Part shown: positions 53,439 through 62,541 of the stretch, piece after piece
Numbering within the stretch: the first letter of the stretch is position 1
Layout: each line of letters opens with the position of its first letter
Assembly: GCF_014905395.1 (NCBI RefSeq)
Contig: NZ_BNDT01000003.1
Coordinates: forward strand, 124,001-188,000
Reading direction: 5' to 3'
Length of the DNA: 64,000 nt
Source: Lactococcus taiwanensis
Lineage (GTDB): Bacteria > Bacillota > Bacilli > Lactobacillales > Streptococcaceae
Made by a program: the position numbers and the translations under genes
Notes under the pieces: model-generated
The model's input: the letters and a program-made list of their open reading frames with translations, nothing else
The model's database searches: none
Told to the model about the DNA's origin: nothing

Positions 53439-54866
53439 ATGGAATTAAAATTTCAAGAAAATTTTTTGTGGGGAGCAGCAACGAGTGGCCCACAAACTGA
53501 AGGACGTTTTAAAAAGCAGCATGACAATGTTTTTGATTATGATTTTGACCATTATCAAGAACGTTTTTGGGGCGGAATTGGACCTGATACAGCCAGTAAT
53601 TTTTTCAATGACTTTCGAGAAGATATAAAATTAATGAAGGCTGCTGGTCTAAAATCAATAAGGACAAGTATTCAATGGTCGCGTTTGATAGATGATTTAG
53701 AAAAGAATACGGTAAATGAAAAGGCGGTTGATTTCTATAACGCTGTAATTAATGAATTTATAGCGCAAGGGATTCGTCCGATGATTAATTTAAATCATTT
53801 TGACCTACCAGTTGAACTTTTAAAAACATATGGAGGCTGGGAAAGTCGTCATGTTGTTGATTTATATGCAGGTTTTGCAGCAAAATGTTTTGCTGAATTC
53901 AGCGACCGAGTGAGTGATTGGTTTACTTTTAATGAGCCTATGGTTGTCGTTGAGTGTGCTTATCTATTAGGTTTCCATTATCCTGATATTGTTGATGGAA
54001 AAAAAGCTGTTCAAGTGGCTTATCATTTGCAACTCGCCTCATCTCTTGCGATTGAACAATACCGAAAAATCAATAAAAATCCTGAAGGACGAATTGGAAT
54101 CATTTTAAATTTAACTCCGTCCTATCCAGCAACTGAAAAAATCGAAGATTTAAAAGCAGCAGAAATGGCAGACCTTTGGCAAAATCGCCTCTTTTTAGAT
54201 GCATCAATAAAGGGAGAATTTCCAGAAGAATTAGTCAGCCTTTTACAAGAAGAAAATGTCTTGTGGCAGTCGGAAGCAGAAGATTTGAAACGGATTAAGG
54301 AAAACAAAGTGGACCTTTTGGGAGTAAATTACTACCATCCGAGTCGAGTACAAGAACCTGAATATTCTAGTGATAGTTTGGCTCAAGATTGGCGTCCCGA
54401 CAAATATTACGCATCGTTCAATAAACGTGGGGTGCGGATGAATGCTGACAGAGGTTGGGAGATACATCCACAAACCATTTACGAAATTGCCAAGCGAATT
54501 CAAGAAGATTATGGGAATATTCCTTGGTTTATTTCTGAAAATGGGATAGGTGTAGAAAATGAAGAGCGTTTCAAAAATGCTGACGGACAAATTCAAGATG
54601 ATTACCGAATTATTTTTACAACAGAACATCTTTTTTGGCTACATAAAGCGATTCAAGAAGGCTCAAATTGTTTTGGTTACCATGTTTGGACACCAATTGA
54701 TTGCTGGAGTTGGCGTAATTCATACAAAAATCGTTATGGTTTGATTAGTTTGAATATCCATACCCAAGTGAAAACTTTAAAAAAATCAGCTTATTGGTAT
54801 AAAAATTTAACAGACTCATCACTTTTACAAGTTCCAGATTCGATTTTAGAAAAATACAATCAATGA
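53439..54866 (+). CDS. GH1 family glycosidase (beta-glucosidase/beta-mannosidase-like)
   Basis: 475 residues, cytoplasmic. N-terminal FLWGAATSGPQTEGRF, SIRTSIQWSRL, LNHFDLPVELL, acid/base Glu in WFTFNEPMVVVE, and nucleophile Glu in WFISENGIGVENEERF. The C-terminal WTPIDCWSWRNSYKNRYGLI has the aglycone-site tryptophans. Phospho-sugar-binding serine/lysine/tyrosine of 6-phospho-beta-glucosidases is not evident, which fits import by an ABC system rather than a PTS. In an alpha-mannosidase operon it may remove the beta-linked mannose or GlcNAc-proximal sugar of an N-glycan core; specificity unproven. Confidence 0.9.
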   Translation: MELKFQENFLWGAATSGPQTEGRFKKQHDNVFDYDFDHYQERFWGGIGPDTASNFFNDFREDIKLMKAAGLKSIRTSIQWSRLIDDLEKNTVNEKAVDFYNAVINEFIAQGIRPMINLNHFDLPVELLKTYGGWESRHVVDLYAGFAAKCFAEFSDRVSDWFTFNEPMVVVECAYLLGFHYPDIVDGKKAVQVAYHLQLASSLAIEQYRKINKNPEGRIGIILNLTPSYPATEKIEDLKAAEMADLWQNRLFLDASIKGEFPEELVSLLQEENVLWQSEAEDLKRIKENKVDLLGVNYYHPSRVQEPEYSSDSLAQDWRPDKYYASFNKRGVRMNADRGWEIHPQTIYEIAKRIQEDYGNIPWFISENGIGVENEERFKNADGQIQDDYRIIFTTEHLFWLHKAIQEGSNCFGYHVWTPIDCWSWRNSYKNRYGLISLNIHTQVKTLKKSAYWYKNLTDSSLLQVPDSILEKYNQ

Positions 54867-54916
54867 TTTCTGTTAAAAACATCTGTTAAAAACATAAGAA
54901 AATTTGGAGGAGAAAT

Positions 54917-55798
54917 ATGTCATTATTAACAATAGATATTGGTGGAACAAGCATTAAATATGCAAGATTTGCTGACGGAAAATTAGGAGAAGAAGGTGCT
55001 TTCGGAACTCCTGATAATCTGGATCAATTTTATCAATCACTGACAGCAGTCGTTGAACAATTTAAGGAAAATTCTGATGTTTGTGGTGTTGCTATTAGTT
55101 CCCCAGGAGCAGTAAATAAAGCGACTGGTGTCATTGAAGGAGCAAGTGCTCTCCCTTATATTCATGATTTTGATATTCATGCTGAATTAGAAAAAAGATT
55201 TGGTTTACCTGTTTCTATCGAAAATGATGCCAATTGTGCGGCGCTTGCCGAAGTGAAATTTGGTGCGGCAAAAGGTTTGTCTGATGTTTTGCTCCTTGTG
55301 CTTGGAACAGGTGTTGGCGGTTCTGTTGTTATGAATGGGAAAGTCCATCATGGGAAACATCTTTTTGGAGGTGAATTTGGCTTTATGCTCATGGATGATG
55401 AACATTCGTTTTCAACATTAGGAACAACGATTAGAATGGCTGAGCGCTATAATAAACGCACAGGAGAAGCTCTTGATGCCATCGAAATTTTTGAAAAAGC
55501 CTTTAATGGTGATGAAATAGCTAATGAAGAAAAAGATATTTTTCTATACAATGTCGCAAAAGGGATTTTTAATCTGACTTATTCTTTTGATCCAGAATTA
55601 GTGATTATTGGCGGAGGAGTTTCCCAAGCTAAATGGTTAATTCCAGAATTGCAAAAACAACTTCAAAAAATCATGGAAATTATTGAAGTAGCGACTTTTA
55701 TGCCAGAAATTGTAACTTGTGAATTCAGAAATTCTGCCAACTTAATTGGTGCAGCGGTAGACTTTTCACAAACTTACGCAAATAAGACTGACAAATAA
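54917..55798 (+). CDS. ROK-family sugar kinase
   Basis: 293 residues. ATP phosphate loop LLTIDIGGTSIKYARF, SSPGAVN, the catalytic Asp in IENDANCAALAE, GTGVGGSVVMNGKVHHG, and PELVIIGGGVSQ. The cysteine-rich zinc motif of many ROK kinases is absent (GGEFGFMLMDDE stands in its place), as in the BglK-like group. GGAGGAG precedes the ATG. Probably phosphorylates mannose or glucose released by the glycosidases just upstream. Confidence 0.87.
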   Translation: MSLLTIDIGGTSIKYARFADGKLGEEGAFGTPDNLDQFYQSLTAVVEQFKENSDVCGVAISSPGAVNKATGVIEGASALPYIHDFDIHAELEKRFGLPVSIENDANCAALAEVKFGAAKGLSDVLLLVLGTGVGGSVVMNGKVHHGKHLFGGEFGFMLMDDEHSFSTLGTTIRMAERYNKRTGEALDAIEIFEKAFNGDEIANEEKDIFLYNVAKGIFNLTYSFDPELVIIGGGVSQAKWLIPELQKQLQKIMEIIEVATFMPEIVTCEFRNSANLIGAAVDFSQTYANKTDK

Positions 55799-55806
55799 GC
55801 TAGAAG

Positions 55807-55840
55807 TTTTCTGTAAGTAATATTTTTTACTGACAGAAAA
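55807..55840 (+). terminator. Imperfect inverted repeat between the ROK kinases
   Basis: TTTTCTGT-AAGTAA / TTTACT-GACAGAAAA across 55807-55840, containing ACTGACAG. Weak T run; partial termination possible. Confidence 0.45.
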
Positions 55841-55899
55841 TTCCTTCACTCATACTATACGAAATAAAACATAAAAAGTAACAAATATAGGAAAAAATT

Positions 55900-56775
55900 A
55901 TGACAAATCATTATGGCTCAATCGAAGCAGGCGGAACAAAATTTGTACTTGCGATTGGTGATGAGCAGTTTAACATTTTAAAAACAAATCAAATTCCAAC
56001 GACCAGTCCCGAAGAAACAATTACTAGAACCATTGAATTTTTTAAGGAGAATCCTGTTAAATCATTAGCAGTTGGTTCTTTTGGGCCTATTGACATCAAG
56101 CCTGAAAGTGCAACTTATGGCTATATAACAACCACGCCAAAAGCGGGTTGGGCAAATGTTGATTTATTAGGAAAACTCAAAGCTGCACTTGATATTCCGA
56201 TGGTTTTCACTACTGATGTCAATAGCTCGGCTTACGGTGAAATGATTGTGACTGGCGGAAAATCATTGGTTTATTTCACAATCGGAACAGGAATTGGTGG
56301 AGGAGCCGTACAAGATGGGAAATTTATTGGAGGATTTTCTCATGCAGAAATGGGTCATCAATATGTGAAGCGTCATCCAGACGACCTTAATTTTGCAGGC
56401 GTTTGTCCATTTCATGGTGATTGTTTAGAAGGAGTGGCAGCTGGTCCTTCCCTTGAAGCCCGCTTAGGAATTCGCGGAGAAGATATTCCAGCTGACAGCA
56501 AAGTTTGGGATATTCAAGCTTTCTACATTGCACAAATCGCCGTTAATACAACCTTAGCACTTGCACCTGAGAAAATTGTTTTTGGTGGTGGCGTTATGAC
56601 CCAAACGCACATGATTGAGCGCGTGCGCAAAGAATTCACAAAATTAATGGCAGGTTATGTCCACGTGCCCTATTTACTGACAGATTATATTATGACGCCG
56701 TCAGTCGCCAATAATGGTTCGGCAACGATTGGAAATTTTGCTTTGGCAAAAGAATTAGATGAAAAAAATTACTGA
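55900..56775 (+). CDS. ROK-type fructokinase/mannokinase
   Basis: 291 residues. YGSIEAGGTKFVLAIG (phosphate loop), AVGSFGPID, TTPKAGWAN, catalytic Asp in TTDVNSSAYGE, FTIGTGIGGGAVQDG, the zinc-binding HAEMGHQYV...GVCPFHGDCLEG, and EKIVFGGGVM. The layout is that of ScrK/GmuE-type fructokinases, several of which also act on mannose. Last gene before a terminator, likely supplying mannose-6-phosphate to central metabolism. Confidence 0.9.
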   Translation: MTNHYGSIEAGGTKFVLAIGDEQFNILKTNQIPTTSPEETITRTIEFFKENPVKSLAVGSFGPIDIKPESATYGYITTTPKAGWANVDLLGKLKAALDIPMVFTTDVNSSAYGEMIVTGGKSLVYFTIGTGIGGGAVQDGKFIGGFSHAEMGHQYVKRHPDDLNFAGVCPFHGDCLEGVAAGPSLEARLGIRGEDIPADSKVWDIQAFYIAQIAVNTTLALAPEKIVFGGGVMTQTHMIERVRKEFTKLMAGYVHVPYLLTDYIMTPSVANNGSATIGNFALAKELDEKNY

Positions 56776-56796
56776 CAGCTCTGTCAGTAGTTTTTC
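56769..56796. terminator. Terminator from an ACTGACAG/CTGTCAGT pair
   Basis: ATTACTGACAG-CT-CTGTCAGTAGT with T run, at the stop codon of the second ROK kinase. Another GTCAGTAAAAA half lies at 56802-56812. Confidence 0.85.
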
Positions 56797-56923
56797 ATTT
56801 TCGTCAGTAAAAATAAATGTAATCACTATCATACGATTTTTCTAAAATTTATTTTATTTATTCACAACTATCTCTGCAAAAAACAATAAATTATGATAGA
56901 ATAAATCTAATAAAATAATTGAA

Positions 56924-56961
56924 CAAAAGTTCGAACTTTCCAACAGGAATTCGGACTTTTG
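56924..56961 (+). promoter_or_regulatory. Strong hairpin in the guaA leader
   Basis: CAAAAGT-T-CGAA / TTCG-G-ACTTTTG continues through TTTC/GGAA to a 5-nt loop, with one bulged C and two wobble pairs. No T run follows; GAGGAGGG and the guaA start come 12-23 nt later. Could be an operator or an RNA regulatory element. Confidence 0.6.
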
Positions 56962-56983
56962 CACCTTATTAGAGGAGGGTCCC

Positions 56984-58525
56984 TTGTCCGACACTACACT
57001 TGAAAAAATCATTGTACTCGACTATGGTTCACAATACAATCAACTTATTGCGCGTCGTATCCGAGAAATCGGTGTTTTCTCAGAACTCATGAGTCACAAA
57101 GTGACAGCCAAAGAAATTCGTGAGATTAATCCAATCGGTATTATTCTTTCAGGCGGTCCAAATTCAGTTTATGATGAAGGTTCATTCGATATTGATCCTG
57201 AAATCTTTGAACTTGGTTTGCCAGTTCTTGGTATTTGCTACGGCATGCAATTGATGAGCTACAAGCTCGGCGGTATGGTAGAAGCAGCAGGTGAACGCGA
57301 ATACGGTGTTGCCCCACTTCAACTCACTGAAAAATCAGCATTGTTTGCAGGAACTCCCGAAGTTCAAGATGTTTTGATGAGCCACGGTGACCGTGTAACA
57401 GCTATTCCTGAAGGTTTCCACGTTGTCGGAACTTCACCAAACAGTCCTTTTGCTGCTGTTGAAAATACAGAACGCAACTTGTACGGTATCCAATTCCACC
57501 CAGAAGTTCGTCACTCTGTCCATGGCACTGACATGCTTAGAAACTTTGCGCTTAATATTTGTGGAGCAAAAGGGAACTGGTCAATGGAGAACTTCATTGA
57601 TATGCAGGTCAAAGCAATTCGTGAAAAAGTTGGTGATAAAAAAGTTCTTCTTGGACTTTCAGGTGGTGTTGATTCATCAGTTGTAGGTGTACTTTTACAA
57701 CGTGCCATCGGTGACCAATTGACATCAATCTTTGTTGACCACGGTTTCCTTCGTAAAGGCGAAGCTGACCAAGTCATGGAAACATTGGGCGGGAAATTCG
57801 GTCTTAATATCATCAAAGTAGATGCTCAAAAACGCTTCATGGACAAACTTGTTGGCCTTTCAGACCCAGAAACAAAACGTAAAATTATCGGTAACGAATT
57901 TGTTTATGTTTTTGATGATGAAGCAAACAAATTAGAAGGTGTTGACTTCCTTGCCCAAGGAACACTCTACACCGACGTCATTGAATCAGGAACAGATACA
58001 GCTCAAACAATCAAATCACACCATAACGTTGGTGGCCTTCCTGAAGATATGCAATTCCAATTGATTGAACCATTGAACACCCTCTTTAAAGATGAAGTTC
58101 GTGCGCTTGGAACACAACTTGGGATGCCTGATGAAATCGTTTGGCGTCAACCTTTCCCTGGACCAGGACTTGCCATTCGTGTCCTTGGTGATTTAACAGA
58201 AGAAAAACTAGAAACTGTTCGTGAATCAGATGCAATTCTTCGTGAAGAAATTGCTGCTGCAGGCCTTGAACGTGATGTTTGGCAATATTTCACAGTAAAT
58301 ACAGATGTGAAATCAGTTGGTGTCATGGGAGACCAACGAACATATGACTATACATTGGCTATTCGTGCCATCACATCAATTGATGGAATGACAGCTGACT
58401 TTGCCCAACTTCCTTGGGATCTTCTCCAAAAAATCTCAAAACGTATCGTTAATGAGGTGGACCACGTCAACCGTATCGTCTACGATATTACGAGCAAACC
58501 ACCAGCAACTGTTGAGTGGCAATAG
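56984..58525 (+). CDS. guaA: GMP synthase (glutamine-hydrolysing)
   Basis: Converts XMP to GMP with ATP and glutamine. 513 residues. The N-terminal class I glutaminase has nucleophile Cys in GICYGMQL and His-Glu in FHPEVRHS. The ATP-pyrophosphatase domain has the P-loop [11 protein letters not shown] and [10 protein letters not shown]. The C-terminal dimerisation part has [16 protein letters not shown] and ends [10 protein letters not shown]. The start is TTG 56984 behind GAGGAGGG; no in-frame ATG exists nearby and MSDTTLEKI is the normal N terminus. Monocistronic; purine-linked, though far from the pur genes here. No PurBox seen; the leader has a strong hairpin. Confidence 0.97.
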   Translation: MSDTTLEKIIVLDYGSQYNQLIARRIREIGVFSELMSHKVTAKEIREINPIGIILSGGPNSVYDEGSFDIDPEIFELGLPVLGICYGMQLMSYKLGGMVEAAGEREYGVAPLQLTEKSALFAGTPEVQDVLMSHGDRVTAIPEGFHVVGTSPNSPFAAVENTERNLYGIQFHPEVRHSVHGTDMLRNFALNICGAKGNWSMENFIDMQVKAIREKVGDKKVLLGLSGGVDSSVVGVLLQRAIGDQLTSIFVDHGFLRKGEADQVMETLGGKFGLNIIKVDAQKRFMDKLVGLSDPETKRKIIGNEFVYVFDDEANKLEGVDFLAQGTLYTDVIESGTDTAQTIKSHHNVGGLPEDMQFQLIEPLNTLFKDEVRALGTQLGMPDEIVWRQPFPGPGLAIRVLGDLTEEKLETVRESDAILREEIAAAGLERDVWQYFTVNTDVKSVGVMGDQRTYDYTLAIRAITSIDGMTADFAQLPWDLLQKISKRIVNEVDHVNRIVYDITSKPPATVEWQ

Positions 58526-58556
58526 ACCAACACATGCAAAAATAATAATATTTAAC

Positions 58557-58590
58557 AAAACAGCGAAGCCAATGGTTTCGTTGTTTTTTA
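58557..58590 (+). terminator. guaA terminator
   Basis: AACAGCGAAGCCA / TGGTTTCGTTGTT stem (wobble pairs) followed by a T run. Confidence 0.85.
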
Positions 58591-58603
58591 ATCCTTAATT
58601 TTA

Positions 58604-58652
58604 TATAGCTTAGGTAAAATATTTAGACAAAAAGTTTAGGTTGTGCTATAAT
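58604..58652 (+). promoter_or_regulatory. Promoter of the metal ABC transporter operon
   Basis: TAGACA (58624-58629), 17 nt, TATAAT (58647-58652) with TGC in front. Repeated TTTAG words (TTAGGT at 58609, TTTAGA at 58622, TTTAGG at 58635) overlap it, and the last can pair as TTTAG-N6-CTATAA. They could be sites for a DtxR/MntR-type or Fur-type repressor; this is weak evidence. Confidence 0.6.
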
Positions 58653-58719
58653 TAATGTTATTAAAAGATAGTTCAAGCTACATCAAGTATTGAAAACAAA
58701 AAAATTAGTAAGGAAAGTC

Positions 58720-59439
58720 ATGATTTATATCAACAACTTGAGTGTTCATTACATCAATAATATGGCATTAAGTCATATAAATTTGCAAATAAGGTCCGGA
58801 AGGATTACAGGCATCATCGGTCCCAACGGAGCTGGAAAATCCTCTCTGTTGAAGGCAGTGCTAAATATTATCCCCCATACGGGCGAGACGTTTGTAGATA
58901 AGAAGGAGTTAAAAAAGTTATTAAAAAATATTGCTTACGTAGAGCAGAAAAGCAACATTGATTTTACTTTTCCCATCACTGTTAGGGAAAGTGTAGCGCT
59001 CGGTACATATAGCAGTCTAAAACTTTTCCAAAAACTTGGCAAAGATGAATGGAGCAAAGTTGATGAAGCGCTTGAAAAAGTCAATTTGAGTGACTTTAAA
59101 GCGCGACAGATTGGTAGTTTATCTGGTGGTCAATTTCAAAGAGTACTCATCGCCAGATGTTTAGTTCAAGAAACAGACTATATATTTTTAGATGAACCTT
59201 TTGTTGGGATTGATTCGGTTAGTGAAACAATCATTATGGATATTTTACAACATTTAAAGGCACAAGGAAAAACAATTCTCATTGTACACCATGACTTAAG
59301 CAGGGTTCGAACTTATTTTGATGACTTGATTATTCTAAACAAGAAGTTAATTTCGGCAGGGGCAGTTGCTAAAGTTTTTACAAGTGAGAACTTGAAAAAA
59401 GCTTATGGAGACAATATTTTTATCGGAGAAGCGCACTGA
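58720..59439 (+). CDS. mtsB: Manganese/iron-type ABC transporter, ATP-binding protein
   Basis: About 239 residues. Walker A GPNGAGKSS (~37), Q-loop YVEQKS, the ABC signature LSGGQFQRV (~138), Walker B YIFLDEPF and the switch His in LIVHHDLS. The sequence and order (ATPase, permease, binding protein) match Mts/Psa/Sit metal importers. The start is ATG 58720, after AAGGAAAG; ten more in-frame codons upstream are unlikely. The permease start follows the stop by one base. Confidence 0.9.
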   Translation: MIYINNLSVHYINNMALSHINLQIRSGRITGIIGPNGAGKSSLLKAVLNIIPHTGETFVDKKELKKLLKNIAYVEQKSNIDFTFPITVRESVALGTYSSLKLFQKLGKDEWSKVDEALEKVNLSDFKARQIGSLSGGQFQRVLIARCLVQETDYIFLDEPFVGIDSVSETIIMDILQHLKAQGKTILIVHHDLSRVRTYFDDLIILNKKLISAGAVAKVFTSENLKKAYGDNIFIGEAH

Positions 59440-59440
59440 T

Positions 59441-60295
59441 ATGATACAAAACTTTATTAATGGTTTATACGAATTTCATTTTTTACAAAACGCTCTAATT
59501 ACAGCACTTATGATTGGTATTGTGTCTGGTGCGGTGGGTTGTTTTATTATTCTGAGAGGGATGGCTCTAATGGGAGATGCAATATCACATGCTGTATTGC
59601 CAGGCGTAGCACTTTCTTATCTCTTAGGAATCAACTTTTTTATTGGGGCTATCTTTTTTGGACTGCTATCGTCAGTTATCATTACTTTCATAAAAAACAA
59701 TAGCACAATTAAAGGGGACACAGCGATAGGCATTACTTTTAGTTCCTTTTTAGCTTTAGGAGTAATCCTGATTGGTGTAGCCAATAGTTCAACAGATTTA
59801 TTCCATATTTTATTCGGCAATATTTTGGCTGTGCAGGATTTGGATAAATGGCTAACGCTTGGCGTATCAACATTAGTATTAGCTCTTATCCTACTTTTCT
59901 TTAAAGAGTTATTAATTACCTCTTTTGACCCTACCATGGCAAAAGCAATCGGCATGAATGTAAGCTTTTATCATTATCTTTTGATGATTTTATTAACACT
60001 TGTTTCAGTGACTGCTATGCAGAGTGTTGGTACGATCTTGATCGTCGCTCTACTCATTACACCTGCAGCAACAGCTTATCTTTATACTAACAGTTTAAAG
60101 CGGATGATGATTCTTTCTTCCACACTTGGAGCCATTTCATCAGTGCTTGGCCTATTTATTGGATACTCCTTTAATATTGCTGCTGGATCGAGTATCGTCT
60201 TAACTTCTGCAGTCCTATTTGTTGGTGGCTTTTTAACCTCCCCTAAACAAGATTTTATAAGAAAGTGGATTAAAAAAAGTGATAACCAGACGTAA
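59441..60295 (+). CDS. mtsC: Manganese/iron-type ABC transporter, permease (ABC-3 family)
   Basis: About 284 residues with eight or nine helices. N-terminal [52 protein letters not shown] is the family signature. [20 protein letters not shown] and [19 protein letters not shown] follow. The start at 59441 lies directly behind the ATPase stop; the binding protein's GTG start lies 17 nt inside its 3' end, giving a compact coupled operon. Confidence 0.9.
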   Translation: MIQNFINGLYEFHFLQNALITALMIGIVSGAVGCFIILRGMALMGDAISHAVLPGVALSYLLGINFFIGAIFFGLLSSVIITFIKNNSTIKGDTAIGITFSSFLALGVILIGVANSSTDLFHILFGNILAVQDLDKWLTLGVSTLVLALILLFFKELLITSFDPTMAKAIGMNVSFYHYLLMILLTLVSVTAMQSVGTILIVALLITPAATAYLYTNSLKRMMILSSTLGAISSVLGLFIGYSFNIAAGSSIVLTSAVLFVGGFLTSPKQDFIRKWIKKSDNQT

Positions 60296-61226
60296 AAAAT
60301 TTCTCCTTATAATAATGATCCTTTGTCCAATCGTTCTGTTAGCGGCTTGCGCAGCTTCTAAAGATAATCAGCCGGACAAAGCTAGTAAACAGTTAGAGGT
60401 GGTTGTAACAAACTCTATTCTAGCAGACATGACACGAACAATCGCACAAGATAAGATTAACCTCCATAGTATCGTTCCGGTTGGAAAAGATCCACATGAA
60501 TATGAACCCTTGCCTGAAGATATTCAAAAAACCTCTCGTGCAGATTTAATTTTCTACAACGGCTTAAATCTTGAAACAGGAGGAAATGCTTGGTTTACAA
60601 AATTAGTAAAAAATGCCAAGAAAAAAGAAAATAAAGATTATTTTTCTGTAAGTAATGGCGTCGAAAAGATTTTTCTTCAAGGCGAAAAAGCTGAAGGAAA
60701 AGTAGATCCACACGCCTGGCTCAGTTTAGAAAATGGAATTATCTATGCACAAAATATTGAAAAAGAACTTTCAAAAAAGGATCCGCAACATCAACTTTTT
60801 TATCAAGAAAACCTAAAAAACTATGTAGACCAACTCCAGCAACTTGATAAAAAAGCGAAAAAAAAGTTTTCGACTATCCCTGAAAATAGGAGGATGATCG
60901 TAACAAGTGAAGGCTGCTTCAAGTATTTTTCCAAAGCCTATAATATTCCTTCAGACTATATCTGGGAGATTAATACGGAAGAAGAAGGAACGCCCGAGCA
61001 ACTAAAAAAATTGGTAAGAAAATTAAGAGAGACCTCATTACGTGCACTCTTTGTAGAAAGTAGTGTTGATCGGCGTCCCATGAAGATGGTCTCTAAAGAG
61101 ACTTCAATCCCTATCTATTCTACAATCTTCACAGATTCAATCGCTCAAAAAGGGCAGAATGGAGATAGCTACTATCGAATGATGGAGTGGAATATTGATA
61201 AAATCTATGAAGGATTGACCCAGTAA
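60279..61226 (+). CDS. mtsA: Metal-binding lipoprotein of the Psa/Mts family
   Basis: 315 residues. Signal peptide with lipobox LAAC, then a cluster A-I metal-binding fold. The four ligands typical of Mn2+/Fe2+ binders are all visible: His in [10 protein letters not shown], His in KVDPHAWLS, Glu in [10 protein letters not shown] and Asp in TIFTDSIA. Zinc binders have His in place of the Glu and a His-rich loop, absent here, so manganese is favoured. The start is a GTG with only weak ribosome binding, inside the permease gene. Last gene of the operon, followed by a terminator. Confidence 0.9.
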   Translation: MITRRKKFLLIIMILCPIVLLAACAASKDNQPDKASKQLEVVVTNSILADMTRTIAQDKINLHSIVPVGKDPHEYEPLPEDIQKTSRADLIFYNGLNLETGGNAWFTKLVKNAKKKENKDYFSVSNGVEKIFLQGEKAEGKVDPHAWLSLENGIIYAQNIEKELSKKDPQHQLFYQENLKNYVDQLQQLDKKAKKKFSTIPENRRMIVTSEGCFKYFSKAYNIPSDYIWEINTEEEGTPEQLKKLVRKLRETSLRALFVESSVDRRPMKMVSKETSIPIYSTIFTDSIAQKGQNGDSYYRMMEWNIDKIYEGLTQ

Positions 61227-61233
61227 AATGATT

Positions 61234-61267
61234 AAAAAATACCACCGAATAAGCGAGGTATTTTTTT
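61234..61267 (+). terminator. Terminator of the metal transporter operon
   Basis: AAAAAATACC / GGTATTTTTT stem with a 13-nt loop and T run. Confidence 0.8.
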
Positions 61268-61306
61268 CTTTTTTCTTCAATGATGAGAATTGAGAAGACA
61301 AGCTTT

Positions 61307-62407
61307 TTATAATAACCCTAATCCGACGAGAATAAAAATAGTCAGGAATAAAATATTTAGAAAGGTAAAGTAGAGCAAAAATTTTATTGGAGAGGAGGCT
61401 CTAGCATACGACTGATATTGTCGAAAAGCTAACAAATTAGCAAGCGAAGCCACAAGTGTTCCAAGCCCCCCGATGGTTACCCCTAAATAAATAGGAGTGA
61501 AGTGACCAGTAAACTTTGATAGTAAAACTGCAGCTGGAACATTGCTGATGAGTTGACTAGCTCCTATAGAGGTAAAGAAGATGGAGGTTTCACCCTGCAT
61601 AAGGTCAGTAATAAAATTATGGATAATAGGTATTCTACTTAGTGCACCAACAATTATAAAAAAATTAAGAAAAGTAAGGATAATACCATAGTCGACCTCT
61701 TTGTATATGTGCTTATTTATAAAAAATGCACAGCCAAGACTGGCAAGAAGGGAAGACCAAATAGGGAGAAAATTTAGGAGGCCTAAAAGAACGACAAAAG
61801 TAGTTAGACCAAGTAAATAAAACTCTCTTTTTTTTATGGTGAAACGCTCTTGACTTAGCTGGCTTATCAGTACTTTTGAATAGAAAAACGAACTAAAGAA
61901 TAAAGTTAACAGACTGATAAAACCTATGGGCAAGGAATGCATAAAGAAATCAAACAATTTTAAATGATAAAAAGAAACTAAATACAAATTTTGGGGGTTA
62001 CCAAAAGGGGTAATGGCGCTGCCTAAATTTGCATAAATCGTGGTCAAGCTAATCAAGGAAATTTTTGGGAGCTTGACTTTACGGTTGATATTAAAAATGA
62101 TTGGAATTAGTGTTAAAATTGCAACATCATTTGTAAAAAACATTGAGCCAAAGAAGGAGAGCAAAAGAACAACTAAAACAATTTGTCTCAAATTTTTGCA
62201 CTTTTCAATGATAAATCCAGCAAAAAATTTTAAAATTCCTAGAACTTCAAAGATTGAAATAAGAATAATTAAACTCAGTAAAGCCATTAAAGTTTTTACA
62301 TCAATGTCAGAAGTTTTAACTGTCCCAAAGCCCAATGAAAGTAAAGCTAAAATCGCAGTAAATAAAAAAGTTTTATCTGTAAAAATTCGCTTGATAATCT
62401 GAGCCAT
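61307..62407 (-). CDS. ArsB/NhaD/SLC13-superfamily ion permease
   Basis: 366 residues, ten or more helices. Two repeated re-entrant signatures: SMFFTNDVAILTLIP plus ANLGSAITPFGNPQNL, and ASQLISNVPAAVLLSKF plus GGLGTLVASLANLLAF. This is the ion transporter superfamily layout shared by arsenite, citrate-metal and sodium/anion permeases. The substrate cannot be told. At 366 residues it is shorter than most ArsB proteins (about 420-430), but both repeats look complete. Convergent with the metal importer. Confidence 0.83.
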   Translation of the reverse strand: MAQIIKRIFTDKTFLFTAILALLSLGFGTVKTSDIDVKTLMALLSLIILISIFEVLGILKFFAGFIIEKCKNLRQIVLVVLLLSFFGSMFFTNDVAILTLIPIIFNINRKVKLPKISLISLTTIYANLGSAITPFGNPQNLYLVSFYHLKLFDFFMHSLPIGFISLLTLFFSSFFYSKVLISQLSQERFTIKKREFYLLGLTTFVVLLGLLNFLPIWSSLLASLGCAFFINKHIYKEVDYGIILTFLNFFIIVGALSRIPIIHNFITDLMQGETSIFFTSIGASQLISNVPAAVLLSKFTGHFTPIYLGVTIGGLGTLVASLANLLAFRQYQSYARASSPIKFLLYFTFLNILFLTIFILVGLGLL

Positions 62408-62502
62408 TCTGCCTCCACCTTTAATTTTATTTAGCTTATTTTATCATAAAGAGGTGTTTTTGTATTCTATTGTCTTCGTGAAATTTAGAAAAGTGATTAA
62501 TT

Positions 62503-62541
62503 AAAAAGTCAAAGCATAACTTCCGGTTGCTTTGACTTTTA
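62503..62541 (-). terminator. Terminator of the EamA gene
   Basis: AAAAAGTCAAAGCA / TGCTTTGACTTTT stem overlapping the stop codon of the minus-strand EamA gene. Confidence 0.85.
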
